From an uncultured Lactobacillus sp. (GTDB lineage: Bacteria > Bacillota > Bacilli > Lactobacillales > Lactobacillaceae): 5,922 nucleotides of DNA. This document shows positions 1 through 5,877 of this stretch, in pieces. Position numbers and translations under genes: made by a program. Position 1 is the first letter of the stretch; every line of letters begins with the position of its first letter. The notes beneath the pieces were generated by a model, which searched no databases, was not told the DNA's origin, and saw only the letters and a program-made list of their open reading frames with translations. The stretch lies in assembly GCA_947252915.1 (NCBI GenBank), contig CAMXWI010000063.1, positions 1-5,922 on the forward strand, written 5' to 3'.

Positions 1-32
1 GCCTCGGCCATAACTTTTTGCAGACGTTCCAT
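1..32 (-). CDS. rluB: Ribosomal large subunit pseudouridine synthase B, N-terminal fragment
   Basis: Only the first 10 codons and part of an eleventh are present, reading MERLQKVMAE; the gene runs off the left edge. This is the usual beginning of RluB/RsuA-family pseudouridine synthases, where it opens the S4-like RNA-binding domain. The family isomerises a specific uridine of 23S rRNA. The ATG lies 4 nt beyond the scpB stop, and a Shine-Dalgarno (AAAGGAAAG) sits inside the last scpB codons, so the two genes are probably co-transcribed and translationally coupled. rluB after scpB is a common order in lactobacilli and other Firmicutes. The catalytic domain cannot be checked because it lies outside the window, so the call rests on ten residues plus gene order. 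Confidence 0.8.
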   Translation of the reverse strand, partial: MERLQKVMAE

Positions 33-36
33 AAAT

Positions 37-627
37 TTACTTTCCTTTCTTTTCTGCTTTTTTCTGTCGTGATTGAAGAGCACGCAGAAAAATATCGCTA
101 TCCATATCTTCTAAAGACATTTGCTCGGTTAACGGCGGTAAATCTTTGATCGTTTGCAAACCAAAATAATCCAAAAAGGCATCCGTCGTAACATATTTAA
201 AGGGCCGACCCGGAACATCTAACCGACCATGAGTCTCGATTAAACCACGGGCAACTAGTTTTTGAATCGATCCTGAGCTTTGCACACCACGCAAATCATC
301 GATCTCAATCCGCGTAATTGGTTGCCGATAAGCAATAATTGCTAGTACTTCTAATAGTGCCTGGGTTAGTGGCGAAGTCAATGGTTTTTCAAAGTATGCT
401 TTCATGACCGGCGCTAATGCAGCCTTAGTGGCTAATCGATAGGTTTCCCCACTTTGGAGAAGCGTGAGCGCACAAGTGCCATCCTCTGCGTAATGTTTTT
501 GTAGTTTCTCAAGCATTCCCAAAACTGCCGGTTTCATAAAGCCCGTAATACTACTCAAGTCGCCGAGACTAATTCCTTCATCGCCGCTAATAAAAAGCAG
601 TCCTTCAATTTTAGCTAGATTGTTCAT
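37..627 (-). CDS. scpB: Segregation and condensation protein B
   Basis: ScpB is the winged-helix subunit of the Smc-ScpA-ScpB condensin, which compacts and segregates newly replicated chromosomes. It works as a dimer bound to the middle of the kleisin ScpA. With the start chosen here the protein has 196 residues, near the family norm. Two winged-helix domains can be seen, at about residues 3-77 and 86-155. The most conserved stretch, LEVLAIIAYRQPITRIEIDD at 92-111, is followed by RGV, and a GRPFKYVTTDAFLDYFGL block lies at 140-157. The tail (about 185-196) is lysine-rich and probably disordered. The frame stays open upstream to a TTG at 663 and an ATG at 642. I prefer the ATG at 627 because GAGGA stands 8 nt before it and the resulting N-terminus (MNNLAKIEGLLF) fits the family. 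The gene overlaps the 3' end of scpA by 17 nt, which suggests translational coupling and matched synthesis of the two partners. Confidence 0.93.
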   Translation of the reverse strand: MNNLAKIEGLLFISGDEGISLGDLSSITGFMKPAVLGMLEKLQKHYAEDGTCALTLLQSGETYRLATKAALAPVMKAYFEKPLTSPLTQALLEVLAIIAYRQPITRIEIDDLRGVQSSGSIQKLVARGLIETHGRLDVPGRPFKYVTTDAFLDYFGLQTIKDLPPLTEQMSLEDMDSDIFLRALQSRQKKAEKKGK

Positions 628-1393
628 TTCGATATTCCTCATTTCTCGGTCCCGGGATGACAATCATAGGGCCAAACATCGTTGTCTGGCTAATCTTGAC
701 TACCTCGTGACGGGTTAATTCCAGCACGGCCATAAAAGTAGTAACCAAATTATCCCGACTCACATCATCCTGGAAAAGATCAACAAAGCGGACCGGCTTA
801 GTTACCTGTTGAACAACAGCTTGAATCCGTTCAGCAACAGTAATCCGTTCTGGTCGCACATTTTTAATTTCCGGTTCTTTAAAATTATACCGAGCTAATA
901 TTTTGGCAAATGCAGCTTGGAGTTGATCAATCGTGACTCCGGGAGCAACTTGTTCTTGCACAAAGCCGTCTGGAACCCCCGCTGCTTCACGTGTATATTC
1001 CATCTGGCGCTGTTCCTCTTTGCCTTTCAGATTTTCCGCTGCTTTTTTATACCGTTGGTATTCCAGCAGCTGCTCAACTAATTCTGCTCGGGGATCTTCT
1101 TCTGGTTCGGGATTATCTTCTTCATCATCTGGGGCTGATGGAAGTAACATTTGGCTCTTAATCGCCATCAAAGTCGCTGCCATGACAAAATAATCACCAG
1201 CAATTTCGAGGCGGTACCGTTGGTTTTCAGCAAGGTATTTCATATACTGATCAGTAATTTCAGCAATCTTGATATCATAAATATCCATTTTGGATTGTCG
1301 AATCAAGTGAAGGAGTAGATCTAATGGTCCCTCAAATTCATTTAACTTTAGGGTGGGCTGGTATGGTAAATTTGCTAATTCTGCTTTCGCCAT
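611..1393 (-). CDS. scpA: Segregation and condensation protein A (kleisin)
   Basis: ScpA is the kleisin of the bacterial Smc complex. Its N-terminal domain binds the neck of one Smc protomer, its middle binds the ScpB dimer, and its C-terminal winged helix binds the ATPase head of the other protomer, closing the ring. The 260-residue product shows the diagnostic N-terminal block FEGPLDLLLHLI at 20-31 with MDIYDIKIAEITDQYMKYL following (36-54). The helical segment ending in MAATLMAIKSQMLLP is at 71-85. An acidic, proline-containing linker (about 88-101) and a charged helical middle (102-135) follow, then a C-terminal winged helix at about 180-245. Roughly 15 polar residues follow the usual end of the fold; their coding sequence overlaps scpB. 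The ATG at 1393 is the first in-frame start after an in-frame TGA. GAGGAGG, overlapping the ribT stop, is about 14 nt upstream, a rather long spacing. The gene lies 19 nt after ribT in the same operon. Confidence 0.95.
   Translation of the reverse strand: MAKAELANLPYQPTLKLNEFEGPLDLLLHLIRQSKMDIYDIKIAEITDQYMKYLAENQRYRLEIAGDYFVMAATLMAIKSQMLLPSAPDDEEDNPEPEEDPRAELVEQLLEYQRYKKAAENLKGKEEQRQMEYTREAAGVPDGFVQEQVAPGVTIDQLQAAFAKILARYNFKEPEIKNVRPERITVAERIQAVVQQVTKPVRFVDLFQDDVSRDNLVTTFMAVLELTRHEVVKISQTTMFGPMIVIPGPRNEEYRNEQSS
636..640 (-). promoter_or_regulatory. Ribosome binding site that decides the scpB start
   Basis: GAGGA on the minus strand lies 8 nt upstream of the ATG at 627, inside the last codons of scpA. 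The alternative upstream starts (ATG at 642, TTG at 663) have no comparable purine-rich motif at proper distance. It therefore supports the 196-residue ScpB over a 201- or 208-residue version. Confidence 0.7.
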
Positions 1394-1412
1394 TCGATCA
1401 GTTCAATCCTCC

Positions 1413-1781
1413 TCATCCTTTACCGTACTGATTACTACGTTGCCAATTAGTGACTAATGATTGGGTCTTAAGCGTCCCCACCACTTGTTTTTCCGGAGCT
1501 TGGTTTGCAATCGCCGTTAGAAATAGGTACATATTTCGCCCTGAACGTTCACTGGGCGTAAACGACATGCGCCGTAATAAAATGTAGTCATCGCCATCCT
1601 CAACAATGGCAACTCCACTGAATTGATCAATATTAGTATTTTTCCATAAAACAATTTGCCGTGGCCGTTCATTTCCCCAACTAATTTCATCATCTAAACG
1701 ATCATACTCACGCCGATCAGGAATAAACGAAAGAAGGCCCATCACAATCTTTTCATAATCTTTTCGATAATTTACTAGCAT
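1413..1781 (-). CDS. ribT: RibT-like GNAT-family protein, orphan
   Basis: This 122-residue protein resembles RibT of Bacillus, most clearly at its N-terminus (LVNYRKDYEKIVMGLLSFIP, residues 2-21). RibT belongs to the GNAT acetyltransferase fold and in Bacillus lies in the riboflavin operon, but its substrate is not firmly known. The beta-strand region IVLWKN (43-48), GVAIVEDGDDYILLRRMSF (56-74) and the following helix fit a GNAT core. The acetyl-CoA pyrophosphate loop, normally Q/R-x-x-G-x-G/A, is represented only by ERSGRN at 78-83, where both ends differ from consensus, so activity is uncertain. No ribD, ribE, ribA or ribH is present nearby. The place just upstream of scpA fits a conserved RibT-ScpA neighbourhood rather than a riboflavin operon. 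It starts 14 nt after xerD behind AGAAGGGAAG and ends 19 nt before scpA. The family call is good; a role in riboflavin synthesis should not be assumed. Confidence 0.78.
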   Translation of the reverse strand: MLVNYRKDYEKIVMGLLSFIPDRREYDRLDDEISWGNERPRQIVLWKNTNIDQFSGVAIVEDGDDYILLRRMSFTPSERSGRNMYLFLTAIANQAPEKQVVGTLKTQSLVTNWQRSNQYGKG

Positions 1782-1795
1782 TGTTATCTTCCCTT

Positions 1796-2701
1796 CTATG
1801 CACGCGGATGGGTATTTTTGTAAACCGTTAAAAGTCGTTTCTGAGAAACATGCGTATAAATTTGGGTTGTCGTAATATCACTATGACCAAGGAGCTCCTG
1901 AACTACCCGTAAGTCAGCGCCATTTTCTAATAAATGTGTAGCAAAACTATGGCGCATGGTGTGGGGCGTAACATCTTTATCAATCTGAGCTGCTTGGGCG
2001 GTTTTCTTTATTAATTGCCAAATGGCTTGGCGCGTTAATTGTTTTGCCCGTGCATTTAAAAATACGAAGTCACTAGCTGGCTTATTCAATAACTGGAGCG
2101 CTCTAACCGATTGTAAATAGCGATTAAGCCAACTTTCAGCTACTTCACCGATCGGGATAATCCGTTCCTTATCGCCTTTCCCACGAGGTTGAACCAGATG
2201 AACATCCAAATGGAGGTCATTCAAACGTAGATTGGTTAATTCGCTAACCCGCATTCCAGTAGCGTACATCACTTCTAAAATGGCTCGATCCCGAATTCCC
2301 ATTTTTTTACTGGTATCAGGAACTGCCAACATTCGTCGTACTTCATCCTGAGTTAAAACCGTTGGTAAATGCCGCTGCCCTTTTGGAACTGTTACAAGTG
2401 CCATCGGATCATTCATCACCCGATGTTGCCGTAATAGATATTGATAGAATTGACGCAAACTAGAAACTTGGCGGCCAATTGTTGTCCGACTTTGTCCTAA
2501 ATTAGTTAAGTGCGCCAATAAATTTAACACCGCATATCGATCAATATCATCCCATGATGGTAAATTTTGACTAGTAAAATACTCCGCTGCCTTTTTCAAA
2601 TCATTCTGATAGCTTTGAATTGTATTGTTGCTCAATCCTCGTTCTACTAAAAGAAATTGGCTAAAATCTTGCATATCTTGCTGCATTTGTTGATTAATCA
2701 T
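1796..2701 (-). CDS. xerD: Site-specific tyrosine recombinase XerD
   Basis: XerD, with XerC, recombines the chromosomal dif site to resolve chromosome dimers before division. The 301-residue product has the expected two-domain plan: an N-terminal SAM-like core-binding domain (about 7-95, with FLLVERGLSNNTIQSYQNDL) and a C-terminal catalytic domain (about 112-290). All catalytic residues are present: R151 in TGMRVSEL, K175 in GKGDKERIIP, H247 and R250 in HTMRHSFATHLL, H273 in LGHSDITTTQIYTH, and the nucleophile Y282. The enzyme should therefore be active. The frame is open upstream to TTG codons at 2710 and 2704, but the ATG at 2701 has AAAGGAAG at 9 nt and is preferred. It overlaps the end of the preceding S1-protein gene by 8 nt. 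Its place in front of ribT-scpA-scpB, and the lack of phage or transposon genes nearby, favour the housekeeping XerD over an integrase. Distinguishing XerD from XerC rests on context and overall likeness. Confidence 0.92.
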   Translation of the reverse strand: MINQQMQQDMQDFSQFLLVERGLSNNTIQSYQNDLKKAAEYFTSQNLPSWDDIDRYAVLNLLAHLTNLGQSRTTIGRQVSSLRQFYQYLLRQHRVMNDPMALVTVPKGQRHLPTVLTQDEVRRMLAVPDTSKKMGIRDRAILEVMYATGMRVSELTNLRLNDLHLDVHLVQPRGKGDKERIIPIGEVAESWLNRYLQSVRALQLLNKPASDFVFLNARAKQLTRQAIWQLIKKTAQAAQIDKDVTPHTMRHSFATHLLENGADLRVVQELLGHSDITTTQIYTHVSQKRLLTVYKNTHPRA

Positions 2702-3581
2702 CAAAAGCAACTTCCTTTAACAGAATAAGCTGACCATTTACCTGACTAACTAAGCGTTCCTTCAACAAGTGACCAATCGCCCGTTTAAATTGTCCTTTAC
2801 TCATGCCAAAAACTTCCTTAATAATGGCCGGTGAGCTTTTATCCGTATACGGTAACTGCTTATTTGGTGCATGTTTTAATAATTCATATATTTGGGTGGC
2901 ATCATCGTCAATGGCTTCAAAAGCTCGGGGCTTCAAAGATAAATTCAAGCTACCATGACTAGATAGACCAATCACTCGTGCATGAACCCGTTCTCCTAGA
3001 CGGGGTTCACGATCCCGTTCTGAAGGATGAATGAACCCGAGTTGAAAATTGTCCGTTAACACTAACGTACCAGATAATTTCAGGCGGTAAACAGTGGCGT
3101 TGACATTCCAATTTAACATTTTTTTAGATGGCTTGACCGCCATTGTTTGGAAAATTTGCTCATCGGCTAGCTGTCCCCAGATCCGATCATGGTCATCAAC
3201 CCGTAACGAAATCAGCAAACGATCGCCTTTTTGGGGCCAAAGATTCTTGAGTGTCGGTAAATCATCTAAAGAAACCGCGATATCTTTATTGGGCAGTCCA
3301 ATGTTCACAAAAACCCCTAAATCACGCCGAACACTCACAACTTCGCCAAAGTCATAGTGGTCCACCTGTACGGTTGGAATGTGCTGACACGTCATCTGTA
3401 ATTGGTGGTCTTCATTTTCATATACAAACCCCTGCACTGAACCACCAATATGTAATACTTGTGGTGACTCATCCTTTGGTAAACGATAAGTTTGACCATT
3501 CCGTGCCGGCTGGACAAAATAATATTGATCATTTTCATCAATCATTACTGCACTAACAACTTTTCCCAAGTCTTGGTTCAT
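2694..3581 (-). CDS. cvfB: S1-domain RNA-binding protein, CvfB/YitL family
   Basis: This 295-residue protein matches the CvfB (conserved virulence factor B, Staphylococcus) / YitL (Bacillus) family, which has tandem S1 RNA-binding domains and a C-terminal winged helix. The predicted layout is S1-like domain 1 at about 5-65, domain 2 at about 73-140 (YDFGEVVSVRRDLGVFVNIG, then KDIAVSLDDLP), domain 3 at about 155-218 (ending GSLNLSLKP), and winged helix at about 225-288 (GMSKGQFKRAIGHLLKERLV). It is cytoplasmic, with no signal peptide or membrane segment. Family members bind RNA and affect expression of other genes in Staphylococcus; the target in lactobacilli is unknown to me. The ATG at 3581 has GAGGA 7 nt upstream. 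It is the first gene after the pyk terminator and has its own promoter, so it probably leads the operon running through xerD to rluB. The symbol is by family, not proven orthology. Confidence 0.88.
   Translation of the reverse strand: MNQDLGKVVSAVMIDENDQYYFVQPARNGQTYRLPKDESPQVLHIGGSVQGFVYENEDHQLQMTCQHIPTVQVDHYDFGEVVSVRRDLGVFVNIGLPNKDIAVSLDDLPTLKNLWPQKGDRLLISLRVDDHDRIWGQLADEQIFQTMAVKPSKKMLNWNVNATVYRLKLSGTLVLTDNFQLGFIHPSERDREPRLGERVHARVIGLSSHGSLNLSLKPRAFEAIDDDATQIYELLKHAPNKQLPYTDKSSPAIIKEVFGMSKGQFKRAIGHLLKERLVSQVNGQLILLKEVAFDD
2711..2718 (-). promoter_or_regulatory. Ribosome binding site that decides the xerD start
   Basis: AAAGGAAG on the minus strand lies inside the final codons of the preceding gene, 9 nt before the ATG at 2701. 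It directly abuts the TTG at 2710, leaving no spacing, which rules that codon out as a normal start. The arrangement suggests that ribosomes finishing the upstream gene help initiate xerD. Confidence 0.7.
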
Positions 3582-3616
3582 CTTTTGTTCCTCACTTTTT
3601 GCTCAGCATCATAACC

Positions 3617-3644
3617 ATTCTATTTTACATGGATTTTATGTAAA
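3617..3644 (-). promoter_or_regulatory. Sigma-A-type promoter of the cvfB-xerD-ribT-scpAB-rluB operon
   Basis: On the minus strand, TTTACA (3639-3644; 5 of 6 to TTGACA) and TAGAAT (3617-3622; 5 of 6 to TATAAT) are separated by 16 nt. Transcription would begin near 3609-3610, giving a leader of about 28 nt before the ATG at 3581. It lies just past the pyk terminator, which is where an independent promoter would be needed. An inverted repeat covers the -35 and most of the spacer. No other promoter is evident further along the operon, where genes overlap or almost touch. Confidence 0.65.
3624..3644. repeat. Inverted repeat in the cvfB promoter, operator candidate
   Basis: TTTACAT (3624-3630) and ATGTAAA (3638-3644) form a perfect 7-bp inverted repeat with a 7-nt spacer, centres of the arms 14 bp apart. 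It includes the -35 hexamer and most of the -35/-10 spacer of the minus-strand promoter, the position where a dimeric repressor would block RNA polymerase. The AT-rich arms could arise by chance, and I cannot assign a regulator. Confidence 0.4.
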
Positions 3645-3646
3645 GT

Positions 3647-3678
3647 AAAAGAGGCTGGAACTAATTCCAACCTCTTTT
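3647..3678 (-). terminator. Intrinsic terminator of pyk
   Basis: In the pyk sense, arms AAAAGAGGTTGGAA and TTCCAGCCTCTTTT form a 14-bp stem with one G-U pair and a TTAG loop. The 3' arm ends in TTTT and continues into T-rich sequence (ACTTTACAT). It starts 17 nt after the pyk stop codon. The stem is flanked by A-run and T-run on both sides, so it could also work in the other direction, but no plus-strand gene is present to need it. Confidence 0.9.
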
Positions 3679-3695
3679 AGGATTAACTAAGAACA

Positions 3696-5117
3696 TTACT
3701 TAACAGTTTGGATCCGCATCATGTTAGTGGTTCCCTTTTTACCAACTGGTAAACCGGCAATTACGATAATTTGATCCCCTTCGTTAGCAAAGCCTAACTT
3801 CTTAACTTCATCATTAGCTAACTTAAACATTTCATCAGTATTAGCTGGCTTTTCAACAACGTATGGTTGAACACCCCAGTTAATCATCAGACCCTTTTGA
3901 GTCCGTTCATCAAATGTCAAAGCCACAATATCAGCATTTGGACGGTACTTTGAAATCATCCGCGCAGTGTAACCAGAAGCAGTAGCCGCAACAATCGTCT
4001 TGATACCAAGATCACGCGCCGCGTTAGAAACTGCTGAACCGATCGTTTCAGTAACGTCTGACTTATCGAAGTTGAACGTTTCAGTACCGAATTGATCAAG
4101 GTTATTTTCAGCCTTAACGTCAATCCGAGCCATTGTAGCAACAGATTCAACTGGGTAGTCACCATTAGCACTTTCACCAGAAAGCATCGTGGCGTCCGTT
4201 CCATCAAAGACGGCATTAGCAACGTCAGAAACTTCAGCACGAGTTGGCCGTGGATTTTCTTGCATGGAATCCAACATCTGGGTAGCAGTAATAACTGGCT
4301 TACCTAAAACGTTGCAACGACGAATCATCCGCTTTTGAACCAACGGAACATTTTCAGCTGGAATTTCAACCCCCATGTCACCACGAGGAACCATCAAACC
4401 ATCAGCAACTGCAATGATTTCTTCGAAGTTGTCGATTCCTTCTTGTGATTCAATCTTTGGGAAGATTTGGACATCTTCCATATCCTTTTCCTTTAAAAGT
4501 TCCCGAATATCAAGAACGTCTTGAGCCTTCCGAACAAAGGAAGCAGAAATGTAGTTAATGCCATTTTCCAAGCCAAAACGAATATCACTGGAGTCCTTTT
4601 CAGTAATTCCTGGTAAATTAATGGAAACTCCAGGAGCGTTTACACCCTTCCGGGAGCCAAGAACACCGTGGTTAAGAACCTTACATACTAATTCCTTATT
4701 AGCTTCGTCCTTCGTTTCAACGACCATGTCAATCAAACCATCGTCAAACAGAACGTGTCCACCTTCATGAACGTCATCATAAAGTCCTTCGTAAGTAACC
4801 GCGATCTTATCGTGAGTACCTTCGATACTGTCATCCATTGAGATCCGAACTTCATCACCGATGTTGTATTCGATCTTACCGTCCTTTTGAACGGTCGTCC
4901 GAATTTCAGCACCCTTGGTATCGAGCATAATCCCAACCTTTTTACCAGTGATTTCTTCAGCCTTGTGGACGTTGTTCAAACGACCAAGGTGTTCAGGATG
5001 ATCACCATGTGAAAAGTTAAAACGGAAAATGTTTGCACCCGCGTTAATTAACTTAACGATTGTATCTACGTCCGTACTTGCCGGACCCAAGGTACTAACA
5101 ATCTTGGTTTTCTTCAT
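3696..5117 (-). CDS. pyk: Pyruvate kinase, short form
   Basis: Pyruvate kinase transfers phosphate from phosphoenolpyruvate to ADP, giving pyruvate and ATP, the last step of lower glycolysis. The 473-residue product is complete: a TIM-barrel A domain (about 1-70 and 168-335), the B lid (about 71-167), and the C allosteric domain (about 336-473). Visible active-site elements are the N-terminus TKIVSTLGPAS, FRFNFSHG (31-38), MLDTKGAEIR (64-73), the catalytic-lysine motif FPKIESQEG with K221 and E223, VPRGDMGVE (243-251), and PVITATQMLDSM (274-285). TASGYTAR at 379-386 corresponds to the effector-phosphate loop of the C domain. The PEP-utiliser-like extension that brings many lactobacillar pyruvate kinases to about 585-590 residues is absent. 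The ATG at 5117 follows AAGGAGAG by 9 nt. The gene has its own promoter and terminator and is probably monocistronic. pfkA, its usual partner in homofermentative lactobacilli, is missing upstream. Confidence 0.97.
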   Translation of the reverse strand: MKKTKIVSTLGPASTDVDTIVKLINAGANIFRFNFSHGDHPEHLGRLNNVHKAEEITGKKVGIMLDTKGAEIRTTVQKDGKIEYNIGDEVRISMDDSIEGTHDKIAVTYEGLYDDVHEGGHVLFDDGLIDMVVETKDEANKELVCKVLNHGVLGSRKGVNAPGVSINLPGITEKDSSDIRFGLENGINYISASFVRKAQDVLDIRELLKEKDMEDVQIFPKIESQEGIDNFEEIIAVADGLMVPRGDMGVEIPAENVPLVQKRMIRRCNVLGKPVITATQMLDSMQENPRPTRAEVSDVANAVFDGTDATMLSGESANGDYPVESVATMARIDVKAENNLDQFGTETFNFDKSDVTETIGSAVSNAARDLGIKTIVAATASGYTARMISKYRPNADIVALTFDERTQKGLMINWGVQPYVVEKPANTDEMFKLANDEVKKLGFANEGDQIIVIAGLPVGKKGTTNMMRIQTVK

Positions 5118-5187
5118 AACAGAATTCTCTCCTTTTGCAATACCACCTCAATCAATCTTGATTTAGCAGCTTTGATAGTACAGTGCT

Positions 5188-5216
5188 ATAATAACACGTT
5201 TTAATTTGAGTGTCTG
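5188..5216 (-). promoter_or_regulatory. Probable pyk promoter
   Basis: On the minus strand CAGACA (5211-5216; 4 of 6 to TTGACA) and TATTAT (5188-5193; 5 of 6 to TATAAT) are 17 nt apart. Transcription would start near 5180, leaving a leader of roughly 60 nt before the ATG at 5117. The -35 falls inside the right arm of the dnaE-pyk inverted repeat. I saw no convincing catabolite-response (cre) element in the gap. Confidence 0.5.
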
Positions 5217-5263
5217 TAAAATTACATTAATTTTCTCGTGAAAATCATCATTTTCCAGACACT
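5209..5263. repeat. Long imperfect inverted repeat between dnaE and pyk
   Basis: Outer arms AGTGTCTG (5209-5216) and CAGACACT (5256-5263) pair over 8 bp. After one mismatch a further 5 bp pair (AAAAT 5218-5222 with ATTTT 5250-5254). Inside is a second hairpin, 5228-5235 with 5240-5247, with a 4-nt loop and one position that is G-U in the minus-strand RNA. It begins 13 nt after the dnaE stop. In the dnaE sense it is not followed by a T-run, so it is not a classic intrinsic terminator; it could be an mRNA 3'-end or processing structure, or a protein-binding site over the pyk -35. Confidence 0.6.
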
Positions 5264-5276
5264 TTTATGATGGCGC

Positions 5277-5877
5277 TTACTTGTCAAACGTTTGTAGAAC
5301 AACGTTGTTACTGCCAAACACCTTGTCCAATATATCACGAACTTCATCTTGCTGACCGACCCACTGCTGCTGAGGTAATGTTGTTGCTTGTTGAGCGGCC
5401 ACATTATAAATTACCACCGGCGTATTGCCATGTAGATTCTTAGTCATATCAAGCATCTTTGGTAGCAGTTCTTTAACTGATGAATTATCACTGATTCGAA
5501 CGACCCATCGTTGATGGCTAACCTGACGGTGATTCTTCAATAGTTTTTCGACAGGAATAATTTGATTTGCAATAACCTGTAACCGCTCATTGCGCTGCTC
5601 AACTGATCCCTCAATCATTACAATTGTGTTCGGCTTCAAAGCATCCACAAACCGCTGGTACTGACGAGGGAAAATGGTAATATCCATACTACCGGTTTCA
5701 TCAGAAGCAGATGCAAACGCCATTGGTTGATGCGTCTTTTTGGTATTAATTTGACGAATTTGGTTGAGCAAGACTAAGAGTTTTACTGAAGATCCTGGTT
5801 TGAGATCCATAATCCGCTGCATATGCTGTTGCTGACGGACTCGCTGGTACTGTGTCACTGGATGGCCGGATAAATAC
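5277..5877 (-). CDS. dnaE: DNA polymerase III alpha subunit DnaE, C-terminal fragment
   Basis: Only the last 199 residues of DnaE are genomic; the full protein in this group is about 1,100 residues, so the PHP, palm, fingers and most of the rest lie beyond the contig end. The fragment begins at YLSGHPV, a conserved DnaE landmark after the helix-hairpin-helix region. It continues with an OB-fold at about 30-110 of the fragment (MAFASASDETGSMDITIFP at 52-70, VMIEGSVEQRNERLQVIANQ at 86-105) and ends with the small variable C-terminal region. In Firmicutes with both PolC and DnaE, DnaE extends primers in replication. The frame remains open to an ATG at 5906, but the ten residues before YLSGHP are translated sequencing adapter, so no true start is present. 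Base 5877 (G) is probably the last base of the preceding, otherwise lost, codon. The stop is TAA at 5277-5279, 159 nt before pyk. Confidence 0.93.

Noticed and set aside
933..1193. Plus-strand open frame of 86 codons within scpA
   Set aside because: It is the antisense of a well-conserved kleisin gene and is rich in Ser and Cys in a low-complexity manner, as expected from the reversed acidic linker; it has no family likeness.
1796..2701. xerD as a phage or island integrase with an attachment site nearby
   Set aside because: The gene sits in a conserved housekeeping operon with no tRNA, direct repeats or phage genes beside it.
3094..3556. Two plus-strand open frames of 87 and 101 codons inside the S1-protein gene
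   Set aside because: They overlap each other and lie wholly antisense to a gene with clear S1 domains; no recognisable domain or operon context.
3956..4936. Open frames of 67 to 94 codons on both strands inside pyk
   Set aside because: They are shadows of the pyk coding sequence, with compositions (Leu/Arg/Thr-rich or Ser/Pro-rich) typical of shifted frames.
5118..5276. Riboswitch or catabolite-response (cre) element upstream of pyk
   Set aside because: The leader is only about 60 nt without a recognisable riboswitch core, and no good match to the cre consensus was found by eye.
5222..5404. Minus-strand open frame of 60 codons overlapping the dnaE end
   Set aside because: It is an out-of-frame reading of dnaE that extends into the intergenic repeat, without a known domain.
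1..5877. CRISPR array, defence island, toxin-antitoxin pair or other undescribed system
   Set aside because: All coding space is filled by recognised housekeeping genes, and no regularly spaced repeats or unexplained gene pairs were seen.
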